Assembly (NCBI GenBank): GCA_947501805.1
Contig: CANMXJ010000001.1
Span: forward strand, 1-64,000
DNA from: an uncultured Sulfitobacter sp.
GTDB lineage: Bacteria; Pseudomonadota; Alphaproteobacteria; Rhodobacterales; Rhodobacteraceae
DNA: 64,000 bases
Direction: 5' to 3'
Shown here in pieces: positions 43,027 through 52,039 of this stretch. The translations under genes and the position numbers were made by a program. The notes under the pieces are model-generated. The model did no database searches and was not told the origin of the DNA. It was given only the letters and a program-made list of their open reading frames with translations. Every line of letters begins with the position of its first letter. The first letter of the stretch is position 1.

Positions 43027-43658
43027 TCCCGACAGACGATCACCTTACGGAACAGGGCCTCCCTCTTAAGACCAAGGCAGGCCGCATCCTGCTGATTGCC
43101 TGCGGGGCGCTTGCGCGTGAAATCCTTGACCTGAAATCAATAAACGGCTGGAACCATCTTGACCTGACTTGCCTGCCCGCAAACCTGCATTTGTACCCCG
43201 AAAAAATCACGCAAGAAGTCCGCGCTGCGGTGACGAAACACCGCGATACTTTCGACAATATCTTTGTGGTCTATGCTGATTGCGGCACCGGTGGCCAGTT
43301 GCAAGCAGCTAGCGCGGAAATGGGCGTCGAGATGATAGCAGGCCCTCATTGCTACAGCTTTTTCGAAGGCAATGAAGTTTTTGCCGCCAAACAGGATCAG
43401 GAGTTTACCAGCTTTTACTTGACCGACTTTCTTGTCCGCCAGTTTGATGCGTTTGTCTGGAAGCCCATGGGCCTCGATCGCCACCCCGATCTGCGCAACA
43501 TGTACTTTGGCAATTATGAAAAGCTGATTTATCAAGCCCAGACCGATGATCCTGCATTGACAGAAAAAGCCCGCGACTGCGCCGCCCGCCTTGGCCTCGC
43601 GTTTGAGCGCCGTTTCACGGGTTATGGTGATTTGAAGACCACCTTGGAAAAGCTCTAG
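43023..43658 (+). CDS. DUF1638 domain protein
   Basis: A 211-residue protein of the DUF1638 family, which is often found beside corrinoid methyltransferase genes; its role is unknown. It has RILLIACGALAREILDL, then VVYADCGTGGQLQA and AGPHCYSFFEG, giving conserved-looking Cys and His residues that may bind a metal or cofactor. It overlaps the tiny membrane protein gene by 4 bases and follows the corrinoid-protein gene. A helper role in corrinoid-dependent methyl transfer is an inference from the neighbourhood. Confidence 0.85.
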   Translation: MIPTDDHLTEQGLPLKTKAGRILLIACGALAREILDLKSINGWNHLDLTCLPANLHLYPEKITQEVRAAVTKHRDTFDNIFVVYADCGTGGQLQAASAEMGVEMIAGPHCYSFFEGNEVFAAKQDQEFTSFYLTDFLVRQFDAFVWKPMGLDRHPDLRNMYFGNYEKLIYQAQTDDPALTEKARDCAARLGLAFERRFTGYGDLKTTLEKL

Positions 43659-44051
43659 CGGATTTTAGGCGCGGCCAAGAGCCTGCTTCATGCTCAAACC
43701 CGACTTAAGCCTGTGCAACCTGTATGACGCAGCAACAAGTCTCAGATAACCACGCGTTCCTTAAAGTTGAATTGCGCAATCAAACGGGAGTTCACCCCTG
43801 CCGTTGATCGGTTGGTTAAGCGACTTCGTGTCCACACTGATGCCTATGATGCGCACAGCAAAGAGAAATTACCTTTTTTTTGCAACGAATTGCTGGGCGA
43901 TTGACATATATCAATTCGCCCGCAAGACACATTGCTTTATCTGAATATGTCTTTTGCGCCTGCGATTCACTTTGCAATGACTGATCCTATTTCGGTTGTC
44001 GTCAGAGTCTTTGAGGCAGCAATGGATCGTAAACTTTTTGAAGGGGGTAAT
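43659..44051. promoter_or_regulatory. AT-richer intergenic region with promoter elements for the VPLPA-CTERM gene
   Basis: No gene is seen over these 393 bases. The region becomes AT-rich near 43860-43960 and holds an FNR-like palindrome at 43901-43914. In-frame sequence upstream of the next ATG (from 43932) is not protein-like. This part and the following gene differ in base use from their neighbours. Confidence 0.45.
43901..43914. promoter_or_regulatory. Candidate FNR/CRP-family binding site
   Basis: TTGACATATATCAA fits the FNR-type pattern TTGAT-N4-ATCAA in nine of the ten fixed positions, and the flanks extend the symmetry (GCGA before and TCGC after, offset by one base). It lies 137 bases before the VPLPA-CTERM protein start. 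Such a short site can occur by chance. Confidence 0.4.
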
Positions 44052-45209
44052 ATGCGAAATTTTTTATTTACAACGGCTGTTATTGGTCTTTCGACGACCT
44101 TACCAGCCTCGTCAGCCACAATTGACAGCTGGAATTTGGGCAATGTGACTGTTGGCGCGACCGATGGCACAGCAAGCGCAAGCGTCATTGATGATGGGAA
44201 TTCGGGCAGCAGCGGTCAGATTGCTTATGCACCGCCAGAGGCTGTCGCCCCCGGCATTCAGGTCATTCAGGAAACCTATACTCAAGGCGGACCAAGTGGC
44301 CTAACCTTGGATGGATGCATCATGACGTCCAATCCCACCAACACCTGCACCGGACCGTTCCAGAGCGGGAAGCGGGTCAAGACGCAGATGACAGGAACAG
44401 ATCCTGTTGATCTGGTGTTTGACGTCACGCAAGGGGATGAGGCGAACTATCAAGTTTTTTATCGCCTAATAAACCAAACCGCCAAGTCACTGGCTGGTTT
44501 TGCGCTCGAATTGGGTTTTGGTGTCGGCAATGATTTTGTCGAGGCAACAGCGCAGGATGGGATTTCCTTTTCGACGGCGTTCCGGGCATCACCAGCTTCT
44601 GCCAATGCGTCGTCCACGACACAATTCCCGTTCGGATTATTTGGCGATGCCAGTACCAACAACAACTTCACATTGGACGGATTTTTCGCACCAGAACGAA
44701 CAAGTCTGGCACTTGATCAAAGTGCGACAAAAATCGCCAGCACAGGCTTTGTTGGTCCTTACAATAGCCTCTTTCCATCATGGTTGTCGCAAGACGATGT
44801 TCCTATCGGTGCGTTTTGGGACAATGACAACGATGCTTCAACCGATGCATTGCTGATGGGGTGGCTGAACGAAGACAATCTTTGGGAAATGCGCCGGGAT
44901 GTTGCAGACCTCGCAGGTGGCGTGGCAAGCAGCTTGAGCAACCCTTTGTTTTTCAACACCTTTGATGATCTTGTCGCAGAATTGGGATTGGGGTCTAGTC
45001 TTTTCGAAGATGATATCGAAGACCTTGCAAATCTGAACGTGAACTTTGCGATCAACCTGTTGGATTTCGTCCCGTCAGGATCATTTACACTGCGCACGAC
45101 CGTCTTTGCCGCAGCAGATGTTTCGCCTATCCCCCTTCCAGCAGGTGCGCCACTCTTGTTGTTAAGTCTGGGCATGATCGGGCTGTTGCGGCGACGCTAT
45201 CCGGCCTGA
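44052..45209 (+). CDS. Exported protein with VPLPA-CTERM sorting signal
   Basis: A 385-residue protein with a signal peptide (about 1-22, MRNFLFTTAVIGLSTTLPASSA), a beta-rich body with many Asp, Asn, Ser and Thr residues (choice-of-anchor type), and a C-terminal tail PLPAGAPLLLLSLGMIGLL followed by RRR. This tail is the VPLPA variant of the PEP-CTERM signal, cut by an exosortase when the protein reaches the surface. AAGGGGG lies before the ATG at 44052. No exosortase gene is nearby. Base composition differs from the neighbours, so transfer is possible. The function of the body is unknown. Confidence 0.85.
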   Translation: MRNFLFTTAVIGLSTTLPASSATIDSWNLGNVTVGATDGTASASVIDDGNSGSSGQIAYAPPEAVAPGIQVIQETYTQGGPSGLTLDGCIMTSNPTNTCTGPFQSGKRVKTQMTGTDPVDLVFDVTQGDEANYQVFYRLINQTAKSLAGFALELGFGVGNDFVEATAQDGISFSTAFRASPASANASSTTQFPFGLFGDASTNNNFTLDGFFAPERTSLALDQSATKIASTGFVGPYNSLFPSWLSQDDVPIGAFWDNDNDASTDALLMGWLNEDNLWEMRRDVADLAGGVASSLSNPLFFNTFDDLVAELGLGSSLFEDDIEDLANLNVNFAINLLDFVPSGSFTLRTTVFAAADVSPIPLPAGAPLLLLSLGMIGLLRRRYPA

Positions 45210-45231
45210 TCAAGAACGGAATAATGGATCG

Positions 45232-45263
45232 CGCACCAACTGCCTGTTTTCGCGGTTGGTGCG
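45232..45263 (+). terminator. Hairpin terminator after the VPLPA-CTERM gene
   Basis: CGCACCAAC (45232-45240) pairs with GTTGGTGCG (45255-45263), followed by TATTTTCGTTT. The position right after the gene and the T-rich tail support a terminator. Confidence 0.7.
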
Positions 45264-45360
45264 TATTTTCGTTTGACTGACCGCAAATCCGCTGCACGAC
45301 AACAGCAAGATTTCAGTTCGGCGGACCTCTGTTAGAGACTGGTTGGCTGCCAGCATTCTT

Positions 45361-45768
45361 TCAAGCGGCTGCCGCTGTTTCCCGGATACGTTCGATCATT
45401 GCCTTCAAACCGTTGGACCTTTGCGCCGATAAATGATCGTTCAGCCCCAGCCGCCCCATCTCGGCGCGCGCATCCACGGCCAACACCTCTTGTGGCGTTA
45501 ACCCGTTGTAAAGCGTGCGCAGTACAGCAATCAGACCGGACACGATCATCGCATCAGATGCACCGTCAAAGTGCAGTTTGCCGTCCTCGAATGTCGCATG
45601 CAACCACACTTGCGAGGCACAGCCGTCCACCTTGGTTGCGGGCACACGCAGCGCGTCTTCCAGCGCATCCATCGACTTGCCCTGATCAATGACATGACGA
45701 TACCGGTCTTCCCAGTCATCCAGAAATTCGAAATCCTCGACCAGTTCTTCAAAGGCTGCGTTGGCCAT
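45361..45768 (-). CDS. sufE: SufE family sulfur-acceptor protein
   Basis: A 135-residue protein that accepts persulfide sulfur from a cysteine desulfurase for iron-sulfur cluster building. The acceptor Cys50 lies in VPATKVDGCASQVWL, the typical SufE loop, and FLDDWEDRYRHVIDQGKSM is the expected N-terminal helix. The start MANAAFEELVEDF at 45768 is preferred over an upstream extension. It lies alone, divergent from a lipoprotein gene; no other suf genes are in the window. Confidence 0.92.
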   Translation of the reverse strand: MANAAFEELVEDFEFLDDWEDRYRHVIDQGKSMDALEDALRVPATKVDGCASQVWLHATFEDGKLHFDGASDAMIVSGLIAVLRTLYNGLTPQEVLAVDARAEMGRLGLNDHLSAQRSNGLKAMIERIRETAAAA

Positions 45769-45895
45769 GTCGATATCGTCCCTTTGTGCTGTTGCCCCGT
45801 ATGAGTTAGGAGCCTCACTGCCAAAGGTCCACCCCTTCCCAAGTCCCATTCAATAGGATACTCAAATCCCAACGAGATTTCCCAAGGCGGCCTCC

Positions 45896-46411
45896 ATGCG
45901 CAAGACAGTTCCACTTCTCCTCGCAGCAACCCTTGTCGTCGGTGCCTGTGCATCGGTACGAGAAAGCCGCGTGAACCCATTTAACTGGTTTGGCCAGTCC
46001 AGATCCGTTGCTGTCGAGCAAACAGAAAACACCAATCCGCTTATCCCCAGAAGCAGCGGATTGTTCGGCAAGAAAAACACACAGCCCGTTTACATCGGCA
46101 AACCTTTCGAACAGGTCACCAATCTGACCATTGAACGCATTCCGGGTGGTGCGATCATTCGGGCAACGGGGCTTGCAGCGCGTCAGGGCATCTATGCGGT
46201 ACAACTGACCCCCGAGAACGAAGAGGAAGTAGCCGATGATGGCGTCTTGACCTACCGTCTTGAAGGGGTCCGCCCAACGCGCGCCACGCCTGTTGGCAGC
46301 AAACCGACCCGCGAAGTCATCGCAGCACGGCGGGTGACAGATCAGCAATTGCGCAACGTGCGCAGCATCCGTGTTGAGGGGCAGCTAAACGCTCTGGTCT
46401 CGCGCCGGTAA
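45896..46411 (+). CDS. Predicted lipoprotein of unknown function
   Basis: A 171-residue protein with a signal sequence and lipobox LVVGAC (Cys18), so it is probably anchored in a membrane. The mature part has NPFNWFGQSRS, then FEQVTNLTIERIPGGAIIRATGLAAR, and ends with ARRVTDQQLRNVRSIRV, suggesting a small beta-domain. I do not recognise a named family. AAGGCGG precedes the ATG. It diverges from sufE and converges on rnd. Confidence 0.78.
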   Translation: MRKTVPLLLAATLVVGACASVRESRVNPFNWFGQSRSVAVEQTENTNPLIPRSSGLFGKKNTQPVYIGKPFEQVTNLTIERIPGGAIIRATGLAARQGIYAVQLTPENEEEVADDGVLTYRLEGVRPTRATPVGSKPTREVIAARRVTDQQLRNVRSIRVEGQLNALVSRR

Positions 46412-46436
46412 CGGTTCTTGGAGCCGATCTTGGCCG

Positions 46437-47594
46437 CTAGAGCTCGACCACGCGCACATCATTGCCGCGCGCAGTCAACGCAATTTCACCATCGCACAAG
46501 CGCAGCGCATCATTGCCAAACACCTCGCGCCGCCACCCCTTGAGGGCGGGCACATCGCGCAATCCGCCCGCAATCCCGTCGAGGTCAGATGCAGGCGCGA
46601 TCAACTTCGCAGCAACCCCTTCCTGTTCTGTCTTGGCCTTCAACAAAACCCGCAACAGATCAGCCAAAGCCGGATTGACCTGCAGCTTGTCGCGACTGCG
46701 ATCAGGTCTGGGCAGGTTGTCGGGTTTACACGCGTTACCCGCAGCAATTGCCTTGAGAATTCCGTCCGCTATGTCCCCCTTGCGGGCATCGCGCAACAAC
46801 AGGCGCGCACGACTTAATTCATCGTGATTTGAGGGCTTTAGGCTGGCAAGCTCAACCAATGCATCATCTTTGTAAACGCGATTGCGCGGCACGTTGCGTG
46901 CTTGGGCATATTCCTCGCGAAACGCAGCCAGTTCACGTACCATGCCAAGGAATTTGGGTGAGCTGGTGCGCGTTTTCACCCGTTTCCATGCGTCTCGTGG
47001 CGCGGTGACATAGGTTTCCGGTGAGGTCAGAATGGTCAATTCCTCAGCAACCCAACGTCCCCGTCCGGTTTCATCCAGCTTCTTCGCCAAAAATTCATAG
47101 ATTTGGCGCAGGTGTGTGACATCCGCCAACGCATACTGCTTTTGCGCATCTGACAGCGGACGGCGTGACCAATCGGTGAAACGTGACGTCTTATCAACAC
47201 CTTCGTGGCAAATCTTGCGCACGAGCGTCTCATATCCGACCTGCTCGCCAAAGCCGCAAACCATCGCGGCAACTTGCGTGTCAAACAGCGGCTCGGGGAA
47301 GACTTCGGCATCTACAAAGAAAATTTCGAGATCCTGGCGTGCAGCGTGGAAAACTTTGACAACAGAGGTATCGCGAAACAATTCGTAAAGCGGCTCCAGC
47401 GAAATACCGTCTGACAGCGGATCCAGCAAAACAGCACCGGAATCATCTGTGCCAGGCATTGCGAGCTGCACAAGGCAAAGTTTGGAATAATAGGTCCGCT
47501 CGCGCAGGAATTCGGTGTCGACGGTGACATAGGGATGTTGTGCAGCTTGGGCGCAATACTCGGCGAGGTCGGCGGTGGTTGTTATCGTTTTCAT
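46437..47594 (-). CDS. rnd: Ribonuclease D
   Basis: A 3' to 5' exoribonuclease for tRNA maturation. The DEDD motifs are visible: VTVDTEFLRERTYYSKL, FHAARQDLEIFFVD, and YALADVTHLRQIYEFLAKKL, with an HRDC domain after residue 205 (EEYAQARNVPRNRVYKDDAL). Length 385 residues fits the proteobacterial enzyme. It is convergent with the lipoprotein gene and lies downstream of purN on the same strand. Confidence 0.93.
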   Translation of the reverse strand: MKTITTTADLAEYCAQAAQHPYVTVDTEFLRERTYYSKLCLVQLAMPGTDDSGAVLLDPLSDGISLEPLYELFRDTSVVKVFHAARQDLEIFFVDAEVFPEPLFDTQVAAMVCGFGEQVGYETLVRKICHEGVDKTSRFTDWSRRPLSDAQKQYALADVTHLRQIYEFLAKKLDETGRGRWVAEELTILTSPETYVTAPRDAWKRVKTRTSSPKFLGMVRELAAFREEYAQARNVPRNRVYKDDALVELASLKPSNHDELSRARLLLRDARKGDIADGILKAIAAGNACKPDNLPRPDRSRDKLQVNPALADLLRVLLKAKTEQEGVAAKLIAPASDLDGIAGGLRDVPALKGWRREVFGNDALRLCDGEIALTARGNDVRVVEL

Positions 47595-47664
47595 AGACTC
47601 TCTTCACAAAGTATGGGCGGCCCTTTGGCCCTGACAGCTACAGCAGGTTTTGTGGATTGACCAG

Positions 47665-48261
47665 TCAGCCTTCCAACATCAGCGGATCATGATTACCCGC
47701 AGCAAACCGGCGCAACACGGCAGGATATAGCTGGTGCTCCAGTTTCAGCACCCGCGCCGCCAGTGTTGCGGCTGTATCGTCCGGTGCGACTTGCAGTGTC
47801 GCTTGGCCAAGGATCGGCCCGTCATCGAGTGCGGCTGTGACTTCGTGGACCGAGCAGCCATGGCTCGCATCCCCTGCGTCAAGGGCGCGTTGATGGGTGT
47901 GCAGCCCTTTGTATTTAGGCAGCAAAGACGGGTGAATGTTAATCATCCGACCCGCCCATTGATCCGTGAAACCACCGGTCAGCTTTCGCATAAAACCTGC
48001 AAGGCAAATCATATCGGGCGCATATGGCGCAAGTACTGTGCTGATTGCCGCTTCGAACGCAGCACGGTCCGCGCCAAACGGGCGATGATCCACGACTTCC
48101 GTGGCGAGCCCGCGCTCTCTTGCCCAGAAAATCCCGCCTGCATCCGCCTGATTTGAAAGGATAACGCAGGGCCGCGCGGGGTGATCCCCCGTCATGTCCT
48201 CGACCAAGGCGCGCATGTTTGACCCGCCGCCGGACAGGAAAGTCGCAACCCGTTTGGTCAA
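47665..48261 (-). CDS. purN: Phosphoribosylglycinamide formyltransferase
   Basis: Adds a formyl group from 10-formyltetrahydrofolate to GAR in purine synthesis. It has [16 protein letters not shown] near the start, the catalytic stretch [22 protein letters not shown], and [17 protein letters not shown]. At 198 residues it has the usual length. It overlaps purM by 4 bases, so the two are translated together. Confidence 0.95.
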   Translation of the reverse strand: MTKRVATFLSGGGSNMRALVEDMTGDHPARPCVILSNQADAGGIFWARERGLATEVVDHRPFGADRAAFEAAISTVLAPYAPDMICLAGFMRKLTGGFTDQWAGRMINIHPSLLPKYKGLHTHQRALDAGDASHGCSVHEVTAALDDGPILGQATLQVAPDDTAATLAARVLKLEHQLYPAVLRRFAAGNHDPLMLEG

Positions 48262-49304
48262 AGCAGGCTGCCTTTGTATGTCACCCCTGCCCCGTTTGTA
48301 ATGTGCCCCATTTCAAAGGCTACGTGCCCGTCACTTGCAAAGGCCTCTTTTGCCGCGGCCACGTGATCTTCCGGCATGACCGCAATCATGCCGACGCCTG
48401 AATTGAAAGTCTTGAGCAACTCCGCCTCTGCCATACCGCCCGTCGCGGTCAACCATTTGAAGACAGAGGGTAAATCCCACGCATTCAAATCAATCTCAGC
48501 GCCCAGCCCTTCCGGCAAAACACGCGGCAGGTTTTCGGTCAAACCACCCCCTGTGATATGCGCCAAGGCATTCACGCAGTCCCCCCGAAGGGCCGCTACC
48601 GCGCCTTTCACATAGAGTTTGGTCGGCGTCAGCAGGGCTGCGCCAAGTGTTCCCTCCCCGAAAGGACTCTCATCATCCCAGGCCAACCCGCTCACCTCGA
48701 CGATCTTACGCACCAGCGAATACCCGTTGGAATGTACCCCGTCGCTGGGCAGCCCCAACAACACATCCCCCGCTGCCACGCCGCGCGGCAGTTCCGTGCC
48801 ACGCTCCATCGCGCCAACAGAGAAACCCGCAAGATCAAAATCACCCGCATGATACATGCCCGGCATCTCGGCTGTTTCGCCACCGATGAGCGCACAACCC
48901 GACAGCGCACAGCCCTCGGCAATGCCTTCGATGATACGTGTGGCCTGATCCAGTTCCAGCTTGCCGGTCGCGAAATAGTCAAGGAAAAACAAAGGTTCCG
49001 CACCCTGACACACCAAATCGTTCACACACATCGCCACCAGATCAATGCCGATCCCGTCCACGTTGTCGGTATCAATCGCAATCCGCAATTTGGTGCCAAC
49101 GCCGTCCGTTGCTGCCACCAGCACCGGATCGACAAAACCGGCAGCCTTAAGATCAAACAAAGCGCCGAACCCGCCAAGCCCTGACATTGTCCCGGGCCGC
49201 TGCGTGCGTTTGGCCGCCGGTTTGATCCGTTCAACAAGCGCGTTGCCCGCATCAATATCAACACCCGCATCCGCATAGGTGATTCCGTTTTTCGTGCTTG
49301 TCAT
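48258..49304 (-). CDS. purM: Phosphoribosylformylglycinamidine cyclo-ligase
   Basis: Closes the imidazole ring in purine synthesis, using ATP. The 348-residue protein has [14 protein letters not shown] at the start, ATDGVGTKL, the [11 protein letters not shown] motif and [14 protein letters not shown]. The ATG at 49304 follows GGGGGA; a longer in-frame extension is not typical of the family. It overlaps purN by 4 bases. These purine genes are separate from purC-purS-purQ, about 10 kb away. Confidence 0.96.
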   Translation of the reverse strand: MTSTKNGITYADAGVDIDAGNALVERIKPAAKRTQRPGTMSGLGGFGALFDLKAAGFVDPVLVAATDGVGTKLRIAIDTDNVDGIGIDLVAMCVNDLVCQGAEPLFFLDYFATGKLELDQATRIIEGIAEGCALSGCALIGGETAEMPGMYHAGDFDLAGFSVGAMERGTELPRGVAAGDVLLGLPSDGVHSNGYSLVRKIVEVSGLAWDDESPFGEGTLGAALLTPTKLYVKGAVAALRGDCVNALAHITGGGLTENLPRVLPEGLGAEIDLNAWDLPSVFKWLTATGGMAEAELLKTFNSGVGMIAVMPEDHVAAAKEAFASDGHVAFEMGHITNGAGVTYKGSLL

Positions 49305-49420
49305 GTGGTGGTCCCCCAAGGCCCGGCCTGCTTTGCGCTTGGGATTAGTGTATCGCGCGAAAACCTGCAACGGTAAGTCTTGACGAAACTGGCGCGCCCG
49401 CATACCCAAGCGATTGTGGC

Positions 49421-49497
49421 GGGCCTGTAGCTCAACTGGTTAGAGCAGAGCGCTCATAACGCTTTGGTTGCGGGTTCAAGTCCTGCCGGGCCTACCA
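49421..49497 (+). tRNA. tRNA with CAT anticodon (elongator Met or lysidine-type Ile2)
   Basis: A 77-base cloverleaf with encoded CCA. The acceptor GGGCCTG pairs with CGGGCCT (two G-T pairs), the D arm has TAGCTCAACTGGTTAGAGC, the anticodon loop is CTCATAA, and the T arm is TGCGGGTTCAAGTCCTGC. The CAT anticodon reads either AUG or, if C is changed to lysidine, AUA. It is not the initiator type, whose features differ. The choice needs comparison with other tRNAs. Confidence 0.93.
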
Positions 49498-49516
49498 TAT
49501 CCACCGCCCAATGTTG

Positions 49517-50842
49517 CTAGCGTGCGATCACGATATCCGCGCGCAACCCGCCCAACCGCGATGATTCCCCCAAGCGGAGCACGCCCCCGTGCGCGCGCGC
49601 AATGTCGGTGGCAATGGCAAGCCCCAAGCCCACGCTGCCCCCCTTGTCCTGATTGCGTGACGGGTCCAGACGCGTAAAGGCACGTGTCGCCTCGCTCCGG
49701 CGCTCTTCGGGGATACCGGGGCCGTCGTCTTCTACACGGACCCGCAGCGTCTTATCGCTCAGCATCACAGAGACTTCGGCCCGCGCACCATAGCGCACGG
49801 CGTTGGAAATCAGATTGTCGATGGCGCGTCGCATGGCCGTTCGGCGCAACATGACACTACCCGACCCGTCGCCTTCAGGGGGCAGTAGCACCACATTGCG
49901 CCCTGCCCGTTTTGCGTCTTGTACAATTTCTGCCACAAAAGCATGTGGATCGACGGCTTCGGGCGTGCCTTCACCGGCCCCCTTAGCAAAGTTCAGGAAT
50001 TCATCCAGCATCCGCTGCATATCATCAACGTCTTGAAGCAATGGACCAGCCTCGACATCATCAAGCATCGACAGGCTCAAACGCATGCGCGTCAACGGGG
50101 TGCGCAGATCATGGCTGACGCCAGACAACATCAAGGTCCGCTGCTCAATCTGACGCTCAATACGGGCGCGCATGTCCACAAATGCATTCCCCGCACTGCG
50201 CACCTCGATCGCCCCCGCAGGTGAATACGGCACGTGCCGCCCCCGACCAAACGCTTCGGAGGCATAGGCCAGCCGTTTGATCGGGCGCAGCTGGTTGCGC
50301 AAATAGATTGACGCAATAAAGGTCATCAAAATCCCGAAAAAGATCGTATAAACAAACAGCTGATGCGGATTGCTCGCCGATATACGCCTGCGGTCGAATC
50401 GGATTTCAAGTGGGCCTTTGGAGGATTGCACATAGACCCGCACCGCACGATTCGACGTGAGGTCGATTGCAACAAAACCATCCAGCATAGAGGAAAACCG
50501 GTCTACGATCACCCGCCCCGAATAATCGTACCACCGCATAATGTTGCTGTCCGGCATCCCGGAAACCTCCACAGGCAGAACTGTGATGTCGAGCACACCT
50601 GCCTTGACCTCGACCTGCGCGGGAACCGCCAGACGATTTGGTGCGGCGTCTGCCACCGCCAGAACCAGATCCAACTCACGCAAGACGGTATCTGTCATCT
50701 GCTGAGTGACACCCTCAAAATGGCGTTGCGCAAACAACACGGTCACGACCAGCTGGATGAACACCACCGGCAGCAGCAGGATCAGCGCCGCCCGCCCGTA
50801 GATGCCGCGGGGCATATAATGTTTGAGCCAGACAAAGGACAT
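49517..50842 (-). CDS. EnvZ-like sensor histidine kinase
   Basis: A 441-residue membrane kinase with two membrane helices (about 17-38 and 162-182), a periplasmic sensor of about 120 residues, a HAMP linker (RNQLRPIKRLAYASEAFGRG), and a kinase core. The phospho-acceptor is His244 in LSGVSHDLRTPLTRMRLSL, close to the EnvZ pattern, with RAIDNLISNAVRYG and VEDDGPGIPEE as ATP-binding boxes. No response regulator gene lies next to it, so the partner is elsewhere. It is divergent from an MBL-fold hydrolase gene. Confidence 0.9.
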   Translation of the reverse strand: MSFVWLKHYMPRGIYGRAALILLLPVVFIQLVVTVLFAQRHFEGVTQQMTDTVLRELDLVLAVADAAPNRLAVPAQVEVKAGVLDITVLPVEVSGMPDSNIMRWYDYSGRVIVDRFSSMLDGFVAIDLTSNRAVRVYVQSSKGPLEIRFDRRRISASNPHQLFVYTIFFGILMTFIASIYLRNQLRPIKRLAYASEAFGRGRHVPYSPAGAIEVRSAGNAFVDMRARIERQIEQRTLMLSGVSHDLRTPLTRMRLSLSMLDDVEAGPLLQDVDDMQRMLDEFLNFAKGAGEGTPEAVDPHAFVAEIVQDAKRAGRNVVLLPPEGDGSGSVMLRRTAMRRAIDNLISNAVRYGARAEVSVMLSDKTLRVRVEDDGPGIPEERRSEATRAFTRLDPSRNQDKGGSVGLGLAIATDIARAHGGVLRLGESSRLGGLRADIVIAR

Positions 50843-50887
50843 GCGTTAGACCTTAGCCAGCACCCGCTCCCTGCGAAAGGTCAAACC

Positions 50888-51805
50888 ATGCTGCCCCCCG
50901 ACGACTATGATCCCCCGGCTGGACTTGCCGAAATGCTAGAACCCGGACTGCGGCGCATTCTGGCACCCAATCCTTCCCCGATGACTTATCGAGGCACCAA
51001 CACCTATCTTGTTGGCACCCGGGGGGTGGCAGTGATCGACCCCGGCCCTTCGAGCGACGCGCACCTTCAAGCGATTCTGAAAGCCGTGGGGCCGGATCAA
51101 CACGTCAGCCATATTATCGTGACCCATACACATCTGGACCATTCTCCATTGGCGCGCCCGCTTGCGGATGCCACGGGCGCGCCCGTGCTTGCGTTTGGTG
51201 ATGCAACCGCTGGCCATTCCGCTGTCATGCAACAACTCGCACAAAACGGCATGATCGGGGGAGGCGAAGGCATCGACACCGATTTTACCGCAGATGAAAC
51301 CATCCGCGATGGCAGCGTAATCACTGGCGACGGCTGGCAGCTCGAAGCGATCCATACCCCTGGCCACATCGGTAACCACCTGTCCTTCGCTTGGGGAGAC
51401 GCCTGTTTCACCGCGGATCACGTGATGGGCTGGGCCTCTTCGCTTGTGTCGCCCCCCGACGGTGACCTGACCGATTTCATGGCCTCTTGCGCGCGCCTGT
51501 CCGCGCGCAACTGGCGCGTTTTCTACCCAGGTCACGGCGCGGCCGTGCACAAGCCAAACGCACGGCTTGACTGGTTAATCACCCACCGTCGGGGCCGCGA
51601 AGCAGAGATATTGGCTGTTTTGCAACACGGACCCGCCACTGCAGGCGTTATCGCGAAAACCATCTATACCGATACGCCCGCCGCCCTCCTTGGAGCAGCA
51701 ACCCGCAACGTGTTGGCACATCTCATTGATCTAACTGGAAAATCAACCGTTTCACCCATAAATGAACTACATGCAGACGCCAAATTCCGCCTCGCCAAAA
51801 ACTAA
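50888..51805 (+). CDS. MBL-fold metallo-hydrolase with C-terminal winged helix (LACTB2-like)
   Basis: A metallo-beta-lactamase-fold hydrolase of 305 residues. The metal-binding motif is VTHTHLDHS (80-86), with further ligands in EAIHTPGHIGNHLSF, CFTADHVMGW and FYPGHGAAVHKP. The C-terminal 60 residues form a small winged helix, as in the LACTB2-like group, some members of which cut RNA. AAAGG lies before the ATG at 50888; a much longer open frame upstream lies across the divergent kinase gene and is not coding. The substrate is unknown. Confidence 0.88.
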   Translation: MLPPDDYDPPAGLAEMLEPGLRRILAPNPSPMTYRGTNTYLVGTRGVAVIDPGPSSDAHLQAILKAVGPDQHVSHIIVTHTHLDHSPLARPLADATGAPVLAFGDATAGHSAVMQQLAQNGMIGGGEGIDTDFTADETIRDGSVITGDGWQLEAIHTPGHIGNHLSFAWGDACFTADHVMGWASSLVSPPDGDLTDFMASCARLSARNWRVFYPGHGAAVHKPNARLDWLITHRRGREAEILAVLQHGPATAGVIAKTIYTDTPAALLGAATRNVLAHLIDLTGKSTVSPINELHADAKFRLAKN

Positions 51806-51880
51806 GTTGGAAAAATTCTTACATTCACCACAAATCCCTCTGGACGCGCCAAAAGACATTGGCTATATCGCCCATACCGT

Positions 51881-51955
51881 TCCGACGTAGCTCAGCGGTA
51901 GAGCAGTTGACTGTTAATCAATTGGTCGTAGGTTCGATCCCTACCGTCGGAGCCA
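51881..51955 (+). tRNA. tRNA-Asn (anticodon GTT)
   Basis: A 75-base cloverleaf with CCA. TCCGACG pairs perfectly with CGTCGGA, the D arm has TAGCTCAGCGGTAGAGC, the anticodon loop is CTGTTAA, and the T arm contains GGTTCGATCC. It is followed 9 bases later by a terminator, so it is probably a single-gene transcript. Confidence 0.96.
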
Positions 51956-51964
51956 TAAGTTTCA

Positions 51965-51996
51965 AGGGCTTAGCGATTTATCGCTAGGCCCTTTTT
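51965..51996 (+). terminator. Terminator after tRNA-Asn
   Basis: AGGGCTTAGCGA pairs with TCGCTAGGCCCT (one G-T pair) around a TTTA loop, followed by TTTTT. A typical Rho-independent shape. Confidence 0.88.
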
Positions 51997-52039
51997 ACAT
52001 CCTCCGATGTATGCAAACAAAACTCAAAACCAACCAGCC

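Noticed and set aside
41856-43043. Long minus-strand open frame across the corrinoid-protein gene
   Set aside because: It is the reverse-strand shadow of a clear B12-binding protein and has no family pattern.
50363-50887. Upstream extension of the MBL-fold hydrolase frame
   Set aside because: It lies across the divergent kinase gene; the internal ATG at 50888 has a ribosome site and gives the family N-terminus.
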